Positions 20,156 through 29,419 of a stretch of DNA of 64,000 bases are shown one piece after another; positions within the stretch are counted from its first letter, which is position 1, and every line of letters begins with the position of its first letter. The notes beneath the pieces were generated by a model that saw nothing but the letters and a program-made list of their open reading frames with translations, was not told the DNA's origin and made no database searches. The translations under genes were made by a program, and so were the position numbers. The stretch comes from Chitinophaga pollutisoli (GTDB lineage Bacteria; Bacteroidota; Bacteroidia; Chitinophagales; Chitinophagaceae), in the NCBI RefSeq assembly GCF_038396755.1, contig NZ_CP149822.1, positions 3,038,001-3,102,000 on the forward strand, written 5' to 3'.

Positions 20156-21172
20156 TTACAGCAGTTCGGGGCGATTCTCGGCGACCCAGTTGTGCAATTG
20201 TTTAATGACTTGTCCTTTTCCTTTCTGCATGATGAGCAATGCGCCCGGCGTGTCGACCACCACCATGTTATCCACGCCCACCAGGGCCACCAGCTTGTTT
20301 TTCCCGATAACGGTACTGTTGCCGGGATCGCTGTCAATGAAAACAGCCTGGTCGTTGGAGTATTGGAATTGCTGGGTGAGCGCCTGGGTGAGGGCTTCGT
20401 AGCTGCCTACATCGCTCCATTCCATATCGCTGGGCACCACTTTCACGCGGTCGCTTTTTTCCATCACGGCATAGTCGATACTGTCGGACGGAATGGCGAT
20501 CATGGCTTCGCGGGAAATGCTGCCCGTGCGCACCAGTTCGGCGGCGGCGCGGGAAGCGGCGTGGTAGATGGCGGGAGAATGTTGGAGCAATTCGTCGAGG
20601 AAGACGGAAGCCCGCGCGCAGAAAATCCCGCTGTTCCACAAATAATCGCCGTTATCGAGCATGAATGAAGCCGTAGCGGCATCGGGCTTTTCGACGAAGC
20701 GTAGCACCTCGTTTCCCTGGTGGTGGATATATCCGAACCCGGTTTCCGGGTAGGTGGGCTTCAAGCCGAACGTCACCACAAAATCCGCTTCCGCCAGCCG
20801 TTTCGCTTCGTCCAATGCCGCGGCGTAGCGGTCAGGCGTACCGATCAGGTGGTCGGAGGGGGTGATGAGCAGGATATCGGCCGGGGCGGACACGAAGGCC
20901 GCAATGGCGATGGCGGCCGCTGTATTCCGGCCCACGGGCTCGGCGATGCAACGGACCTGCGCGCCTTCATCGATGAGCTGGCTGGCGATAAGCTCCGCCT
21001 GCGCGGCCCCTGCGATGGCGAGCACGCCTTTACAGGCGGGACGGTTGCGGAGGTAAGTCAACTGCAGGAGGCTTTTGTCTTCGAAAAGCGGGAGCAGCTG
21101 CTTGGGGGTCTGCCGGTTCGAAAGCGGCCAGAGCCGGGTGCCGGAGCCACCGCATAAAATCACATGCTGCAT
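20156..21172 (-). CDS. manC: Mannose-1-phosphate guanylyltransferase (GDP-mannose pyrophosphorylase)
   Basis: Joins GTP and mannose-1-phosphate to make GDP-mannose for gmd. The start [19 protein letters not shown] carries the pyrophosphorylase signature. TPSDHLIG and [21 protein letters not shown] follow, with EKP as the metal/product site. At about 338 aa it is the short form without the C-terminal isomerase domain, so mannose-6-phosphate isomerase must come from elsewhere. An in-frame ATG at 21196 would add 8 residues and overlap the antiterminator gene by 8 nt; the family start favours 21172. Confidence 0.92.
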   Translation of the reverse strand: MQHVILCGGSGTRLWPLSNRQTPKQLLPLFEDKSLLQLTYLRNRPACKGVLAIAGAAQAELIASQLIDEGAQVRCIAEPVGRNTAAAIAIAAFVSAPADILLITPSDHLIGTPDRYAAALDEAKRLAEADFVVTFGLKPTYPETGFGYIHHQGNEVLRFVEKPDAATASFMLDNGDYLWNSGIFCARASVFLDELLQHSPAIYHAASRAAAELVRTGSISREAMIAIPSDSIDYAVMEKSDRVKVVPSDMEWSDVGSYEALTQALTQQFQYSNDQAVFIDSDPGNSTVIGKNKLVALVGVDNMVVVDTPGALLIMQKGKGQVIKQLHNWVAENRPELL

Positions 21173-21188
21173 GCGCGTATTGTCTGGT

Positions 21189-21710
21189 TTATGCATAGAT
21201 GTAATCAGCTTTGCGGACATTAAGATCATGAACAGGCGCCGCCGCCACCAGGGCATAGCCCAGGCTGGAGAGCACCGCTCTTACCTTGTTGCGGTTGGAT
21301 TCCGGCGTTCTGCCACGGTAATACAGCAGCGTCGAACCCTTCACCGGATCCGTATCCGCGATGCGCATGGGGATTTTTTCCAGCGAGGCGGTACGATGTT
21401 CGCGCATGAACCGGCGGATCATTTCAATGTCACCGTCGTGGATCACTGCGGGCTTGCCCAGCCAGTACACGAAATTGACAATCCCTTCCGTTTCACGTAC
21501 GGCGTCCAGCATCCCTTCCGGAATACGGACGAACACGTACGATGAAAACAGCGGTTCTTCGGACGATTTCCGCCTGTCAGCAGATGGTTTCCCAATAACA
21601 TTCATAGGGCAATAACTTTCCAGTTGCTTGCGGGCTAACAGATCAGCAACTTTTCTTTCCATTTTTGCCTTGGTATAGACAGCATACCAGGCGTGCAATT
21701 CCTGTTTCAT
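21189..21710 (-). CDS. UpxY-family transcription antiterminator (NusG paralogue)
   Basis: A 173-aa NusG-like protein. The N-terminal NGN domain starts WYAVYTKAKMERKVADLL and has PLFSSYVFVRI and IVNFVYWLGKPAVI, and a shorter C-terminal part follows. In Bacteroides such proteins let RNA polymerase read through long capsule operons, each acting on its own locus. Here it is the third gene of the operon, between wzc and manC, the expected place for a locus-specific elongation factor. No ops/JUMPstart-like element was seen upstream of wza. Confidence 0.85.
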   Translation of the reverse strand: MKQELHAWYAVYTKAKMERKVADLLARKQLESYCPMNVIGKPSADRRKSSEEPLFSSYVFVRIPEGMLDAVRETEGIVNFVYWLGKPAVIHDGDIEMIRRFMREHRTASLEKIPMRIADTDPVKGSTLLYYRGRTPESNRNKVRAVLSSLGYALVAAAPVHDLNVRKADYIYA

Positions 21711-21861
21711 AGTCTAGCATTTTACGGTGAACGAATCGCAATCAGTTTTCATAGCGGAGAATTTACAAAGGCGGGAAGAAGCATGGCTTCGCTCCTCATT
21801 CACATGATGAAGCCGGGTTTTCAATAAAGGCTATCGTGTAAGCGGCCGGGCCGCGTGAATA

Positions 21862-24210
21862 CTATTTGAACATGTTTTTCAATTTCTTGCTGGTCCCATT
21901 TTTCTGATCTTCCATATAACCATACCCGTAACCGTAGGTGTGATTGGCGACGCCGCGTGGCTTCACGCCGTTGTACACCAGGCTCAGGCGCCCCATTTCG
22001 CCGGTGCGGTACAGCTCGTCGATCTGCTTCAGGTACTGCCGTGGCGTAACCTGGTGGCGCATGACGTACAGGCATGCGTCCGACAAAGGAGCGAGCAGCC
22101 GGGCGTCGGTCACGAGTCCCACCGGCGCGGAGTCGATGATGATGTAATCGAACATCTCGCGCAGCTCCTGGATCAGTTCTTCCAGGCGCCCGTTCAATAT
22201 CAGCTCGGTTGGGTTCGGCGGGATCACGCCGGCGGGGATGAGGAACAGATGCTCGTTCCCCGGCACCGGGCGCACCAGGTCGCTGATCTGCGCCTTGCCC
22301 ACCAGGTAATTCGTAATGCCAGGTTCTCGGTTGATATCCAGCATATTGCTCAGCATCGGCTTGCGGAGGTCAAACTCCATCAGCACTACTTTCTTCCGCA
22401 ACAGCGATAGGCTGGATGCGAGGTTCAGCGACACGAAGCTTTTTCCTTCCCCGGAAATCGAACTGGTCACCAGCAGCGTTTTGTTACCGCCGTTCAGCCC
22501 GATGTAGGAAAGCGATGTCCGCAGATTGCGGAACTGCTCCGCCACGAGGCTCCGGCGGCCGTCGGTGATCACGAGCGGCTCCTTGCTGTCGTCGTGCAGC
22601 AGTTCCGCCACGATGGGGGCCGACGTTTCTTTCTCTATTTCCGCGCGGGAAGTGATTTCGCGTTTCAGCATATCTTTCAGCGTGATCCAGATGGCCACCA
22701 CCGCAATGCCCCCCAGCACCGCGATGGCATAGACCATCATCTTGCGGGGACTTACCGGCACGCCGGCCGTTTCGGCCCCGTCAACGATCCTGCTGTCGGA
22801 AATGGCGGCGGCATACGCCAGCGCCGTTTCTTCCCGTTTCTGCAAAAGGAATGTGTAAATGTTGTTCTTGATGGCTTGCTGACGGCTTACTTCCAGCAAA
22901 GCTCTTTCCTTGCCGGGAACGCTGCGCAGCATGCCCATGAAGCGGTCGTTGGCCGACAGCAGTTTCGCTTTGCCCGCTTCCAGGTTGGAGCGCTGGCTCT
23001 GGATGTTCTCCAGGATGCCGGGTTTCAGCATTTCGGCCTGCCGGTTGAGTGCGGTGAGGGAAGGGCTGTTGGCGCCGGTGGTTTTCTTCAACCGTTCCTT
23101 CTCCAGTTCCGTTTCATATAATTTATTAACAAGCTCCAGCAGCACGGGGTCGCTCAGGCCCAGCGTAGCCGGCACCATGTTCACCCCTTCCGTTTTCCCA
23201 TTCACGTATTTTTCAATGGATGCGAGGACAGACAGCTGCAAATTGGCTTCATTCAGCTTCGAGTCATTTTCCTGCACACTTCCCAGGAACATTTTGCTCT
23301 GCTCGCTGATATCCACGATCCCTTCATCCGTCTTGAATCTCGCCACTTCTTTTTCAACTTCGCTCAGTTCGCGCGTTACGATGCGCAGGCGCTCTTCCAC
23401 GAACGACATGGTGCTGGCGGCCATCCGGTTTTTATCCGTTACGGCTGCTTCATTATATACACGGATCAGGTCGTTCACGATGGCTTCGCCGCGGGCAGGG
23501 AGCACGTCGAGGTATTCGAGATTGATGACAGTAGCCATTTTGGACACCGGCATGATTTTCATTCTCGCGAGGATCTGCTGCGTGAGGTTGCGCTCGCCGG
23601 TAAGTTTCAGGAAGTATTGCCCTTCCGCCACAGGCTGAGAAACATCGCGCACGCGGATCACCATCCGGCCCCAGGGCGTGCCCGTGGTATCGTTGATGGA
23701 ATATGGTTTGCTGTTAAGCAACACTTGTTTTTTCCGGTGATCGAAACCTACGCTCACGAATTCGGAGGGGCCGTCTTTAATAGCCCAGGGCTCGATGAAA
23801 TGGAAGGTCACCGGTGAAGATTCGCCGTACACGGCCACGTTTTTCAGGCGCCCTTTCACGAAAAGTTCCCCGTACAGGTCGAGTTTCCGGATCACGTCGC
23901 GGATGAGGGTGCGGGAAGTGAGTATCTGGATTTCGTTTTCGATATTCTTTTTGGAACCGAACAGGTCCAGTGAATTGAGGATGTTCGATTCGTTGAGGTC
24001 TTTGGCTTCGTCCTTCACGAGGAGGGAGGCGGAAACCTTATAGACCGGGGTGGCGTAGCGCAGGTAGGCCCAGGCTCCTCCCGCCGCGATGAGTGCCGCC
24101 AGCACAAACAGCGGCCAGTAGCTCAGGTATCGGAACCGGAGCATGGCCAGCAGGTCGGCGGACGACTCTTGCGGTTCCACACGTTTATGGGCATTCGTCT
24201 GCTGCTTCAT
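21862..24210 (-). CDS. wzc: Polysaccharide co-polymerase / tyrosine autokinase (Wzc-like)
   Basis: Inner-membrane protein of 782 aa that controls chain length and export. A Wzz-type N-terminal domain has membrane helix 1 at about 32-52, coiled coils and a GNVR-like region at about 280-450, and membrane helix 2 at about 490-515 (PRKMMVYAIAVLGGIAVVAI). The cytoplasmic BY-kinase domain has Walker A ISGEGKS (about residue 585), Walker A' VVLMEFDLRKP and Walker B YIIIDSAPVG. The C-terminus carries a Tyr cluster, HTYGYGYGYMED, the usual autophosphorylation site. The PHP phosphatase at 4564-5265 is its probable partner. A 151-nt gap separates it from the antiterminator gene. Confidence 0.93.
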   Translation of the reverse strand: MKQQTNAHKRVEPQESSADLLAMLRFRYLSYWPLFVLAALIAAGGAWAYLRYATPVYKVSASLLVKDEAKDLNESNILNSLDLFGSKKNIENEIQILTSRTLIRDVIRKLDLYGELFVKGRLKNVAVYGESSPVTFHFIEPWAIKDGPSEFVSVGFDHRKKQVLLNSKPYSINDTTGTPWGRMVIRVRDVSQPVAEGQYFLKLTGERNLTQQILARMKIMPVSKMATVINLEYLDVLPARGEAIVNDLIRVYNEAAVTDKNRMAASTMSFVEERLRIVTRELSEVEKEVARFKTDEGIVDISEQSKMFLGSVQENDSKLNEANLQLSVLASIEKYVNGKTEGVNMVPATLGLSDPVLLELVNKLYETELEKERLKKTTGANSPSLTALNRQAEMLKPGILENIQSQRSNLEAGKAKLLSANDRFMGMLRSVPGKERALLEVSRQQAIKNNIYTFLLQKREETALAYAAAISDSRIVDGAETAGVPVSPRKMMVYAIAVLGGIAVVAIWITLKDMLKREITSRAEIEKETSAPIVAELLHDDSKEPLVITDGRRSLVAEQFRNLRTSLSYIGLNGGNKTLLVTSSISGEGKSFVSLNLASSLSLLRKKVVLMEFDLRKPMLSNMLDINREPGITNYLVGKAQISDLVRPVPGNEHLFLIPAGVIPPNPTELILNGRLEELIQELREMFDYIIIDSAPVGLVTDARLLAPLSDACLYVMRHQVTPRQYLKQIDELYRTGEMGRLSLVYNGVKPRGVANHTYGYGYGYMEDQKNGTSKKLKNMFK

Positions 24211-24289
24211 GGTTTTTCAATTCAATATGGTTATCAACTATGGTCTGTCTCTCGTTGCGGCAGTTCCGCGGGTTTTCAGGAACGGTTGT

Positions 24290-25102
24290 TTACTTGATCA
24301 CGAGCCTGTCGAGGATGATGACGAGGAGGCTGAGTCCGCTGAGCACCACGGGCAGTATTTGCCGGGAGCGGTCGGCCTGGGCCACTTTCGACTTGGTCGG
24401 TTCCACGTAAACGATATCGTTGGGTTGTAAATAGTAATAAGGGGAAGAGAGGATGCTGGCATCGTTGAGGTTGAGCCTTTTAACGGTGCGGGCGCCTTCC
24501 TTGTCGCGGATCAGCATAACGTTATCGCGTTTGCCGTACACGGTGATGTCGCCCGCCATGCCGAGGGCTTCCATGATGGAGATCTTTTCGCTGGTGACGG
24601 TGATCACGGCGGGTTTGGATACTTCGCCGAGCAGGGTAACGCGGAAGTTCAGGAAACGGACGTTTACCACGGGGTCCACGAGGAGCTGGCGGTCCACGAA
24701 GCGGCGGCGGATGGTGTCTGCCAGCGACTGTGTGGAGAGGCCGGCGGCGCGGATGGATCCGAATACAGGGTATTGGATGTTACCGGCCGCGTCCACGAGG
24801 AAACCTGCCCCGGGGGCGGCGCCGGATACGGCTGTGGCTCCGCTGCTGGCGGAATTGGGCACGTTGTACAGCATGGCTTCCTGCGGGTTCAGGCTGCTGA
24901 CGGTGATCTGCAGAATGTCGTTCTGCTGGATCGCCGGTTCGAAAGTTCCGGCGATGCGTTGCACCGCCGTATCGTTGTTCACGTTATTGAAATACGTTGC
25001 ATTCTTCGTGCTCACGCAGGAGGCAAATAGCGCACAAGCCGCTACCAGCAAGGTGTTCAATAAAGCATTCCGGTTCTTCAACTCTTGGGTCATAAAGCAC
25101 AA
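24290..25102 (-). CDS. wza: Polysaccharide export outer-membrane lipoprotein (Wza-like)
   Basis: A 270-aa lipoprotein with a signal peptide ending in the lipobox LFASC at about residues 26-30. The polysaccharide export domain has NDILQITVSSLNPQEA and GFLVDAAGNIQYPVFGSIRAAGLS. SLBB-type repeats follow (VTLLGEVSKPAVITV; EALGMAGDITVYGKRDNVMLIR), and a short C-terminal hydrophobic helix is seen (VVLSGLSLLVIILDRLVI). It forms the outer-membrane channel and is the first gene of the operon. A start at Met4 (25093) is also possible. Confidence 0.9.
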   Translation of the reverse strand: MCFMTQELKNRNALLNTLLVAACALFASCVSTKNATYFNNVNNDTAVQRIAGTFEPAIQQNDILQITVSSLNPQEAMLYNVPNSASSGATAVSGAAPGAGFLVDAAGNIQYPVFGSIRAAGLSTQSLADTIRRRFVDRQLLVDPVVNVRFLNFRVTLLGEVSKPAVITVTSEKISIMEALGMAGDITVYGKRDNVMLIRDKEGARTVKRLNLNDASILSSPYYYLQPNDIVYVEPTKSKVAQADRSRQILPVVLSGLSLLVIILDRLVIK

Positions 25103-25248
25103 TTGATATGGTCTGGGTTCACTGCTTAAGCACAGTTACAATATTAGAGCATACCGCGCGCCATAAATATTACTAAGTAGAGTATAAAACCAGAGAGCAG
25201 CCGAAAGCGTATTACTCAAAACAGTAAGCGGCCGGCTGAACAGATATT

Positions 25249-25881
25249 TCAGAAAAGATTATTCGACCAGATTTTGGAAATCAGCTCAGATTTTGAAGCG
25301 ACGTTGAGCTTGGAATAAATTTTTTTCAGATGTTGGTTAATCGTGTGAACGGTCACGTAGAGCCGCTCGGCCATTTCTTTATAGGAATGTCCGTCTTTCA
25401 AAAGCCCCAGCAGTTCGTACTCCCGTTTGGTGAGCCGGTCGCGGATGCTTTCGAGCGGGTCTTTGGAAATGTGGTTGATGAGCAGATGGGCGGCCTTGGG
25501 CGAAAGGGTGCCGCCTTGTGTGACGGCGTCGAGGATCGAATGATAGATTTCCATGAGGCGGCTGGTTTTGATGATATAGCCGCTGGCCCCATGCATGATG
25601 GATTCGATGACGTACTGCTGGCCGTCGTGGCCCGACAGCACGATGATCTTCGCATCCGGGTAATGCTGTTTTAATTCTTCCATCCCCTCGATCCCTGAAT
25701 CTCCCGGAAGGGAAATATCCAGCAGGATGGCTTTAACGTCCGGGGCCTTATAAGGCAGCGCCCTGAACTCTTCCATGGACCGGCAGGCGAATACAACCTT
25801 ACATTCCTGAAAATCTTCTAAAAACTCTCTATAGTTATTGAGTTGAAAATGGTTGTCTTCAATGATGCCAATAGTTATCAT
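25249..25881 (-). CDS. LuxR/NarL-family response regulator
   Basis: A 210-aa two-domain regulator. The receiver domain begins MITIGIIEDNHFQLNNYREF, with the acidic pocket at ED and the phospho-acceptor Asp55 in AILLDISLPGDSG; K in IIKTSRL completes the site. The C-terminal GerE-type HTH reads LTKREYELLGLLKDGHSYKE and VHTINQHLKKIYSKL. The start was placed at the receiver's first Met; the longer frame to 25974 would translate the promoter region. It lies 146 bp upstream of wza in the same direction and divergent from a histidine kinase, so control of the polysaccharide operon is likely. Confidence 0.88.
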   Translation of the reverse strand: MITIGIIEDNHFQLNNYREFLEDFQECKVVFACRSMEEFRALPYKAPDVKAILLDISLPGDSGIEGMEELKQHYPDAKIIVLSGHDGQQYVIESIMHGASGYIIKTSRLMEIYHSILDAVTQGGTLSPKAAHLLINHISKDPLESIRDRLTKREYELLGLLKDGHSYKEMAERLYVTVHTINQHLKKIYSKLNVASKSELISKIWSNNLF

Positions 25882-26251
25882 ATTACGGTTAACGTTGATA
25901 TGGTTTTCGCAATAAAGATGCAGCTGCACCTCGAATAATGAAATAGGATAGTATACTATCAAAGATAAGTCCAAATTTTAAAAAAATATTAGCAGATGCA
26001 TTAATTTATTGATAGCTATTCAAAACGGAACGGGAATTGCTGTATTATTATTTCAAGTAACAAATTAACAATAATCATATTCGAGTAAAACGTATGTAAG
26101 CTTTGTAACAACGTGTAATGCGAAAACTGCAAAAAGTGCGCTGATTATGCGGTGTAAATTAACTATCTTTCTCGTGTGAAACCCGGCCGGATATTTCCGG
26201 AAAACTGAAGAACCTTTTACGACGAAGAACCATATCAGACAGTATTAAGAC
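25882..26251. other. Divergent intergenic region between response regulator and kinase genes
   Basis: This 370-bp AT-rich stretch holds no credible reading frame or RNA gene. It must contain the promoters for the response regulator (leftward) and the kinase/receiver pair (rightward). The left part carries a 14-bp palindrome and a TAnnTTTG element. On the right, TATCTTTC near 26167 is only a near match to the Bacteroidota -7 box. Confidence 0.5.
25947..25967 (-). promoter_or_regulatory. Promoter -7 element with overlapping 14-bp palindrome
   Basis: On the minus strand TATCTTTG (25967-25960) matches the Bacteroidota -7 consensus TAnnTTTG exactly. Immediately downstream, GATAGTATACTATC (25947-25960) is a perfect 14-bp palindrome covering the expected transcription start, about 70 nt before the response regulator ATG. 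No good TTTG -33 box was found at the usual spacing. A palindrome over the start site is a typical repressor operator position. Confidence 0.5.
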
Positions 26252-27328
26252 ATGAAGCCTAACCAATCTATCAGGGTAAGCCACATGCTGCGCGGCATTG
26301 AGGACCCTGTATTGATCATCAGCTCAGACAAGCTAATCGTCCTGAACGCCAACAGAAAGGCTATAGACACACTGACCAACGGCAAAGCCTCGCAGCTCAG
26401 GGGTCTTCCCCTTCAATCCGCCTACGGTGGCGAACGCCTGGAAGCGTTCCCCAAACCTTTACCCGCAGCTTTCCTGTTGCCGGTTTCACAGAACGGCAAT
26501 ATCGCGCTGATCAATTTCCGCGTCAGCCCGCTTAAAATCGAAGGAAAAAAATACTGGCTGGCCATCGGCCGGAAAGTAGAACAGGCGGAAGAACTGCAGA
26601 AACGCCTGCAGGATCTCGAACAGGAAAAATCCTTGCAGCAGATGAAAGTTCAGTTCATGTCCATGACGTCGCACGAGTTCAGAACGCCGCTCACCGCCAT
26701 CTCCTCCGCGATGGACCTCCTGGAGGCGCGCCTGGAACTCGATGGGCAACTGTCCTCCTTCCACCGACTGCAACTCCGCAAAATGGCGGACGAAATCTTC
26801 CAGCTCAATTCCATGCTCGACGAAGTGCTGGCCCTCAGCCGGATGGCGGGCAACAACTGGGAGCCCGACCGCAAAGCCGTGGCGCCGGAACAGATCATCG
26901 AAGCCCTGCGGTATCAGTATTTTTCGCAGCGAAAAGACGAGCGCTCGCTGCTCCTAAGCGTCGAAGGCGAGCCCAGGCCCATCCTGGCAGACCGCGACCA
27001 GCTGGCCAAAGTCTTTACCAACCTTATCAGCAATGCCTTTAAATATTCCACGCAAAAGAATCCGTCCGTTAAACTGTCGTACAAAAAGAAAAAACTGGTC
27101 ATCACTTTCCGTGATCACGGCATCGGCATCCCGGAAAGCGACCTTCCGTACCTGTTTACCTCTTTTTACCGTGGCAGCAATGTGGACGGTATAGAGGGCA
27201 CCGGTCTCGGTCTTTCTATTGTCAAAACTTTCGTGGAATCCAATCGCGGCACGATTTCAGTAAGTAGCGGGGTGAACGAGGGAACTACCTTTACATTGGT
27301 TTTCGAAGACTTCGCAGACGCCATCTAA
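26252..27328 (+). CDS. Cytoplasmic PAS-like sensor histidine kinase
   Basis: A 358-aa soluble kinase. The N-terminal PAS-like domain spans about 8-110 (GIEDPVLIISSDKLIVLNAN), a short coiled coil spans 110-132, HisKA has the phospho-acceptor His141 in SMTSHEFRTPLTAIS, and the HATPase carries FTNLISNAFKYST (N box), FRDHGIGIP (G1) and GTGLGLSIV (G2). No membrane segment is seen, so it senses an internal signal or partner. A lone receiver gene follows after 34 nt, and a LuxR-type response regulator is divergent; either may be its partner. Confidence 0.88.
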   Translation: MKPNQSIRVSHMLRGIEDPVLIISSDKLIVLNANRKAIDTLTNGKASQLRGLPLQSAYGGERLEAFPKPLPAAFLLPVSQNGNIALINFRVSPLKIEGKKYWLAIGRKVEQAEELQKRLQDLEQEKSLQQMKVQFMSMTSHEFRTPLTAISSAMDLLEARLELDGQLSSFHRLQLRKMADEIFQLNSMLDEVLALSRMAGNNWEPDRKAVAPEQIIEALRYQYFSQRKDERSLLLSVEGEPRPILADRDQLAKVFTNLISNAFKYSTQKNPSVKLSYKKKKLVITFRDHGIGIPESDLPYLFTSFYRGSNVDGIEGTGLGLSIVKTFVESNRGTISVSSGVNEGTTFTLVFEDFADAI

Positions 27329-27362
27329 ATCGATTTTGTGCCAGGTACAAAGCTGAACAGTA

Positions 27363-27737
27363 ATGAACAACACCATCCTGCTTATTGAGGATAAGCCCGG
27401 CTTGTCCGAAGCGCTCAGATCGCTGCTGGAATTGCATCAGTACACCGTTGCCGTTGCGTCCAACGGGGAAGAAGGCATCCGTACCGCACGCGCCTTGCTG
27501 CCCGACCTCGTGATCAGCGATATTTACATGCCGGTGCTCAATGGCCTCGACCTGCTCGACACATTCCGCAATGATCCTACGTTGCACGACATTCCCGTGG
27601 TGATGCTCACCGCGCGGTCGGAGTACGACGATGTGCGTATGGCCATGGAAAAAGGAGCGGCCGGGTATGTGACCAAGCCATTCCTTTTCAAGAATCTTCA
27701 TGCCGTTATCCAGGGTATTTTCGAGAAACAGCTTTAG
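27363..27737 (+). CDS. Single-domain response regulator (receiver only)
   Basis: A 124-aa CheY-like receiver: NTILLIEDKPGLSEALRSLL gives the acidic pocket, Asp53 in LVISDIYMPVLNGLDLL is the phospho-acceptor, and VVMLTARSEYD (Thr) and VTKPFLFKN (Lys104) complete the active site. No output domain is present, so it probably acts by protein contact or as a relay step. It follows the kinase gene by 34 nt. Its stop overlaps the convergent wzi stop by 3 nt. Confidence 0.88.
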   Translation: MNNTILLIEDKPGLSEALRSLLELHQYTVAVASNGEEGIRTARALLPDLVISDIYMPVLNGLDLLDTFRNDPTLHDIPVVMLTARSEYDDVRMAMEKGAAGYVTKPFLFKNLHAVIQGIFEKQL

Positions 27738-29179
27738 CGCCTGGCGGGCCTGAAGAGCCACTCCACGCCCAGCATGAAGCCGGCCGTCTTGCTCATGTCG
27801 CCGCCATCGAGGCCCACGGCTCCCGTAAGGGTGAGGCCGGGTACCGGCGCGTTGTAACGCACCTGCTGCATGGCGTACCACTGGCTGAGCGGGCCATCAA
27901 TTGGTCCGGGATCGTAGGTGCCGAAGTTTTTGGTATACGTCAGCATGGTTTTACCTTCCAGGGTGCTGCCGATACGGTACAACGCCCCGAGATGCACGCC
28001 GCTCACGCGGTTATTAACGATGTTCCAACCTTTATTCCGGATAACGTTCCAGCGCTCGCTGTAGTCGAACGGCTGCGTGTCGTCGAAATAATATTGGCCG
28101 CGGCTGCGGTTGACGAACAATGGTGTTCCGATGATATGGTTTTCATATTCCCAGCCGGTCAGGTACACGCCATTGTTGTAATAGCTTTCCCGCACCTGCC
28201 TGGGGTGCCAGTCGTTCATTTTTTTCGTATTGATGAGTTCCAGCGTGGCTTTCAGCAACACGGCGCCTTCCCGTTTGTCGCGGAAGCTGATGCCCATGAG
28301 GGCGTCGGTATTCCGAAAATCGACGTTTTGGCCGGTTTCGAAGGGCGTTTGCCGGTAAGCACGGAAAGCGACATTTTCGTTTTCCCATTCCAGGCCGCCT
28401 TCCAGTACGCCGCGGTGATCGCCCGGGCGGTTGGGGCGGATTTCGTCGGAGATCACGGTACCGTCGTCTGCTTCCTTCACCAGCACTACGTCGAGGTAAT
28501 CTTTAAAACTATTCTTGATTTTTGGTAGATCTTTCCGGTTGCCGCCCCAAACGGCGTAATGCTGGATGCCACCGTAGACGCGTAGTTTCTTCTTACCGAT
28601 CCGGAGGTAGAAATTCTTTTCGTGGAGGAATGCGTAGGGGATGAATTGATTGCGGCCCATCCATCCGTGGCTGAACTGCCCTTTTACCTGGAGCCATCCG
28701 TTGGTGAAGGGGACATCAGCGTATTCCTTCAGTCCGATGCTCACTTTGGGGATCGGCAGCGAATTGCCGCTGACGCCGAGGGATCCGGAGGAGAGGTCGG
28801 GGTCCACGTCTCCGATGATTTCTTCGTATCGTCCTGCCCGGAGTTCCAGTTTCCGGAACGCGAATTTCACATAGGCTTCTTCGAAGAAATTTCGGCGAAA
28901 GTGGTTGTTATTGTATAGACTGACGCCGTATTGCAGCCGCCAGTCGCCTGCCCGCCCGAAAGTATGGGCGTTGGTAGCGCGGATGTAGGTAGAAACGTCG
29001 GATTTGCGATCGGAGATCGTCCCGAATTTATTGGCCGTGAGCCAGAAAGGTTGGTAGTCCCTGGTGGCGATGGTGGCGCGTGTCCCAATCCGCACTTCGA
29101 GCGAGTCTGCAAACTGCGCGCGGATGGCGGAAAAGGGCAGGAGTAAAGATATGGTGAGTGCGATGCCTGCCGGTTTCAT
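27734..29179 (-). CDS. Capsule assembly Wzi family outer-membrane protein
   Basis: A 481-aa outer-membrane beta-barrel with a signal peptide (MKPAGIALTISLLLPFSAIRAQ). Alternating hydrophobic/aromatic strands run throughout, as in WRLQYGVSLYNNNHF and KLELRAGRYEEIIGDVD. The central GGIQHYAVWGG and WHPRQVRESYYNNGVYLTGW segments are common in Wzi-like proteins of Bacteroidota. It ends in an aromatic residue-rich strand (GFMLGVEWLFRPARR). Wzi helps anchor exported capsule to the cell surface; its place beside the export locus agrees. Confidence 0.82.
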   Translation of the reverse strand: MKPAGIALTISLLLPFSAIRAQFADSLEVRIGTRATIATRDYQPFWLTANKFGTISDRKSDVSTYIRATNAHTFGRAGDWRLQYGVSLYNNNHFRRNFFEEAYVKFAFRKLELRAGRYEEIIGDVDPDLSSGSLGVSGNSLPIPKVSIGLKEYADVPFTNGWLQVKGQFSHGWMGRNQFIPYAFLHEKNFYLRIGKKKLRVYGGIQHYAVWGGNRKDLPKIKNSFKDYLDVVLVKEADDGTVISDEIRPNRPGDHRGVLEGGLEWENENVAFRAYRQTPFETGQNVDFRNTDALMGISFRDKREGAVLLKATLELINTKKMNDWHPRQVRESYYNNGVYLTGWEYENHIIGTPLFVNRSRGQYYFDDTQPFDYSERWNVIRNKGWNIVNNRVSGVHLGALYRIGSTLEGKTMLTYTKNFGTYDPGPIDGPLSQWYAMQQVRYNAPVPGLTLTGAVGLDGGDMSKTAGFMLGVEWLFRPARR

Positions 29180-29419
29180 AAAAATATAATATCTGTCTTC
29201 GGCAATTTAGCGCGGAAGCGGTTGGCACGAGGCTACTTAAATCAGTATAATACCGCGTCAACAGCGGTAAAAGGGTACTTATGGGAGGTAGATTCATGCA
29301 CTGCGGCAAAGCGGAGGCAGCGGCCCTTCCCAGGAATCACGTTCCTTCCAAAGCGGCTCATCGGCTATTCCCATTATTCAAAGCGGCTTTGCTCCGGCCT
29401 CTTTGCGGATTATCCGTCC

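Noticed and set aside
21711..21861. ops/JUMPstart antitermination element for the UpxY protein
   Set aside because: No GGCGGTAGC-like element is seen here or in the wza leader; only short hairpins without conserved features.
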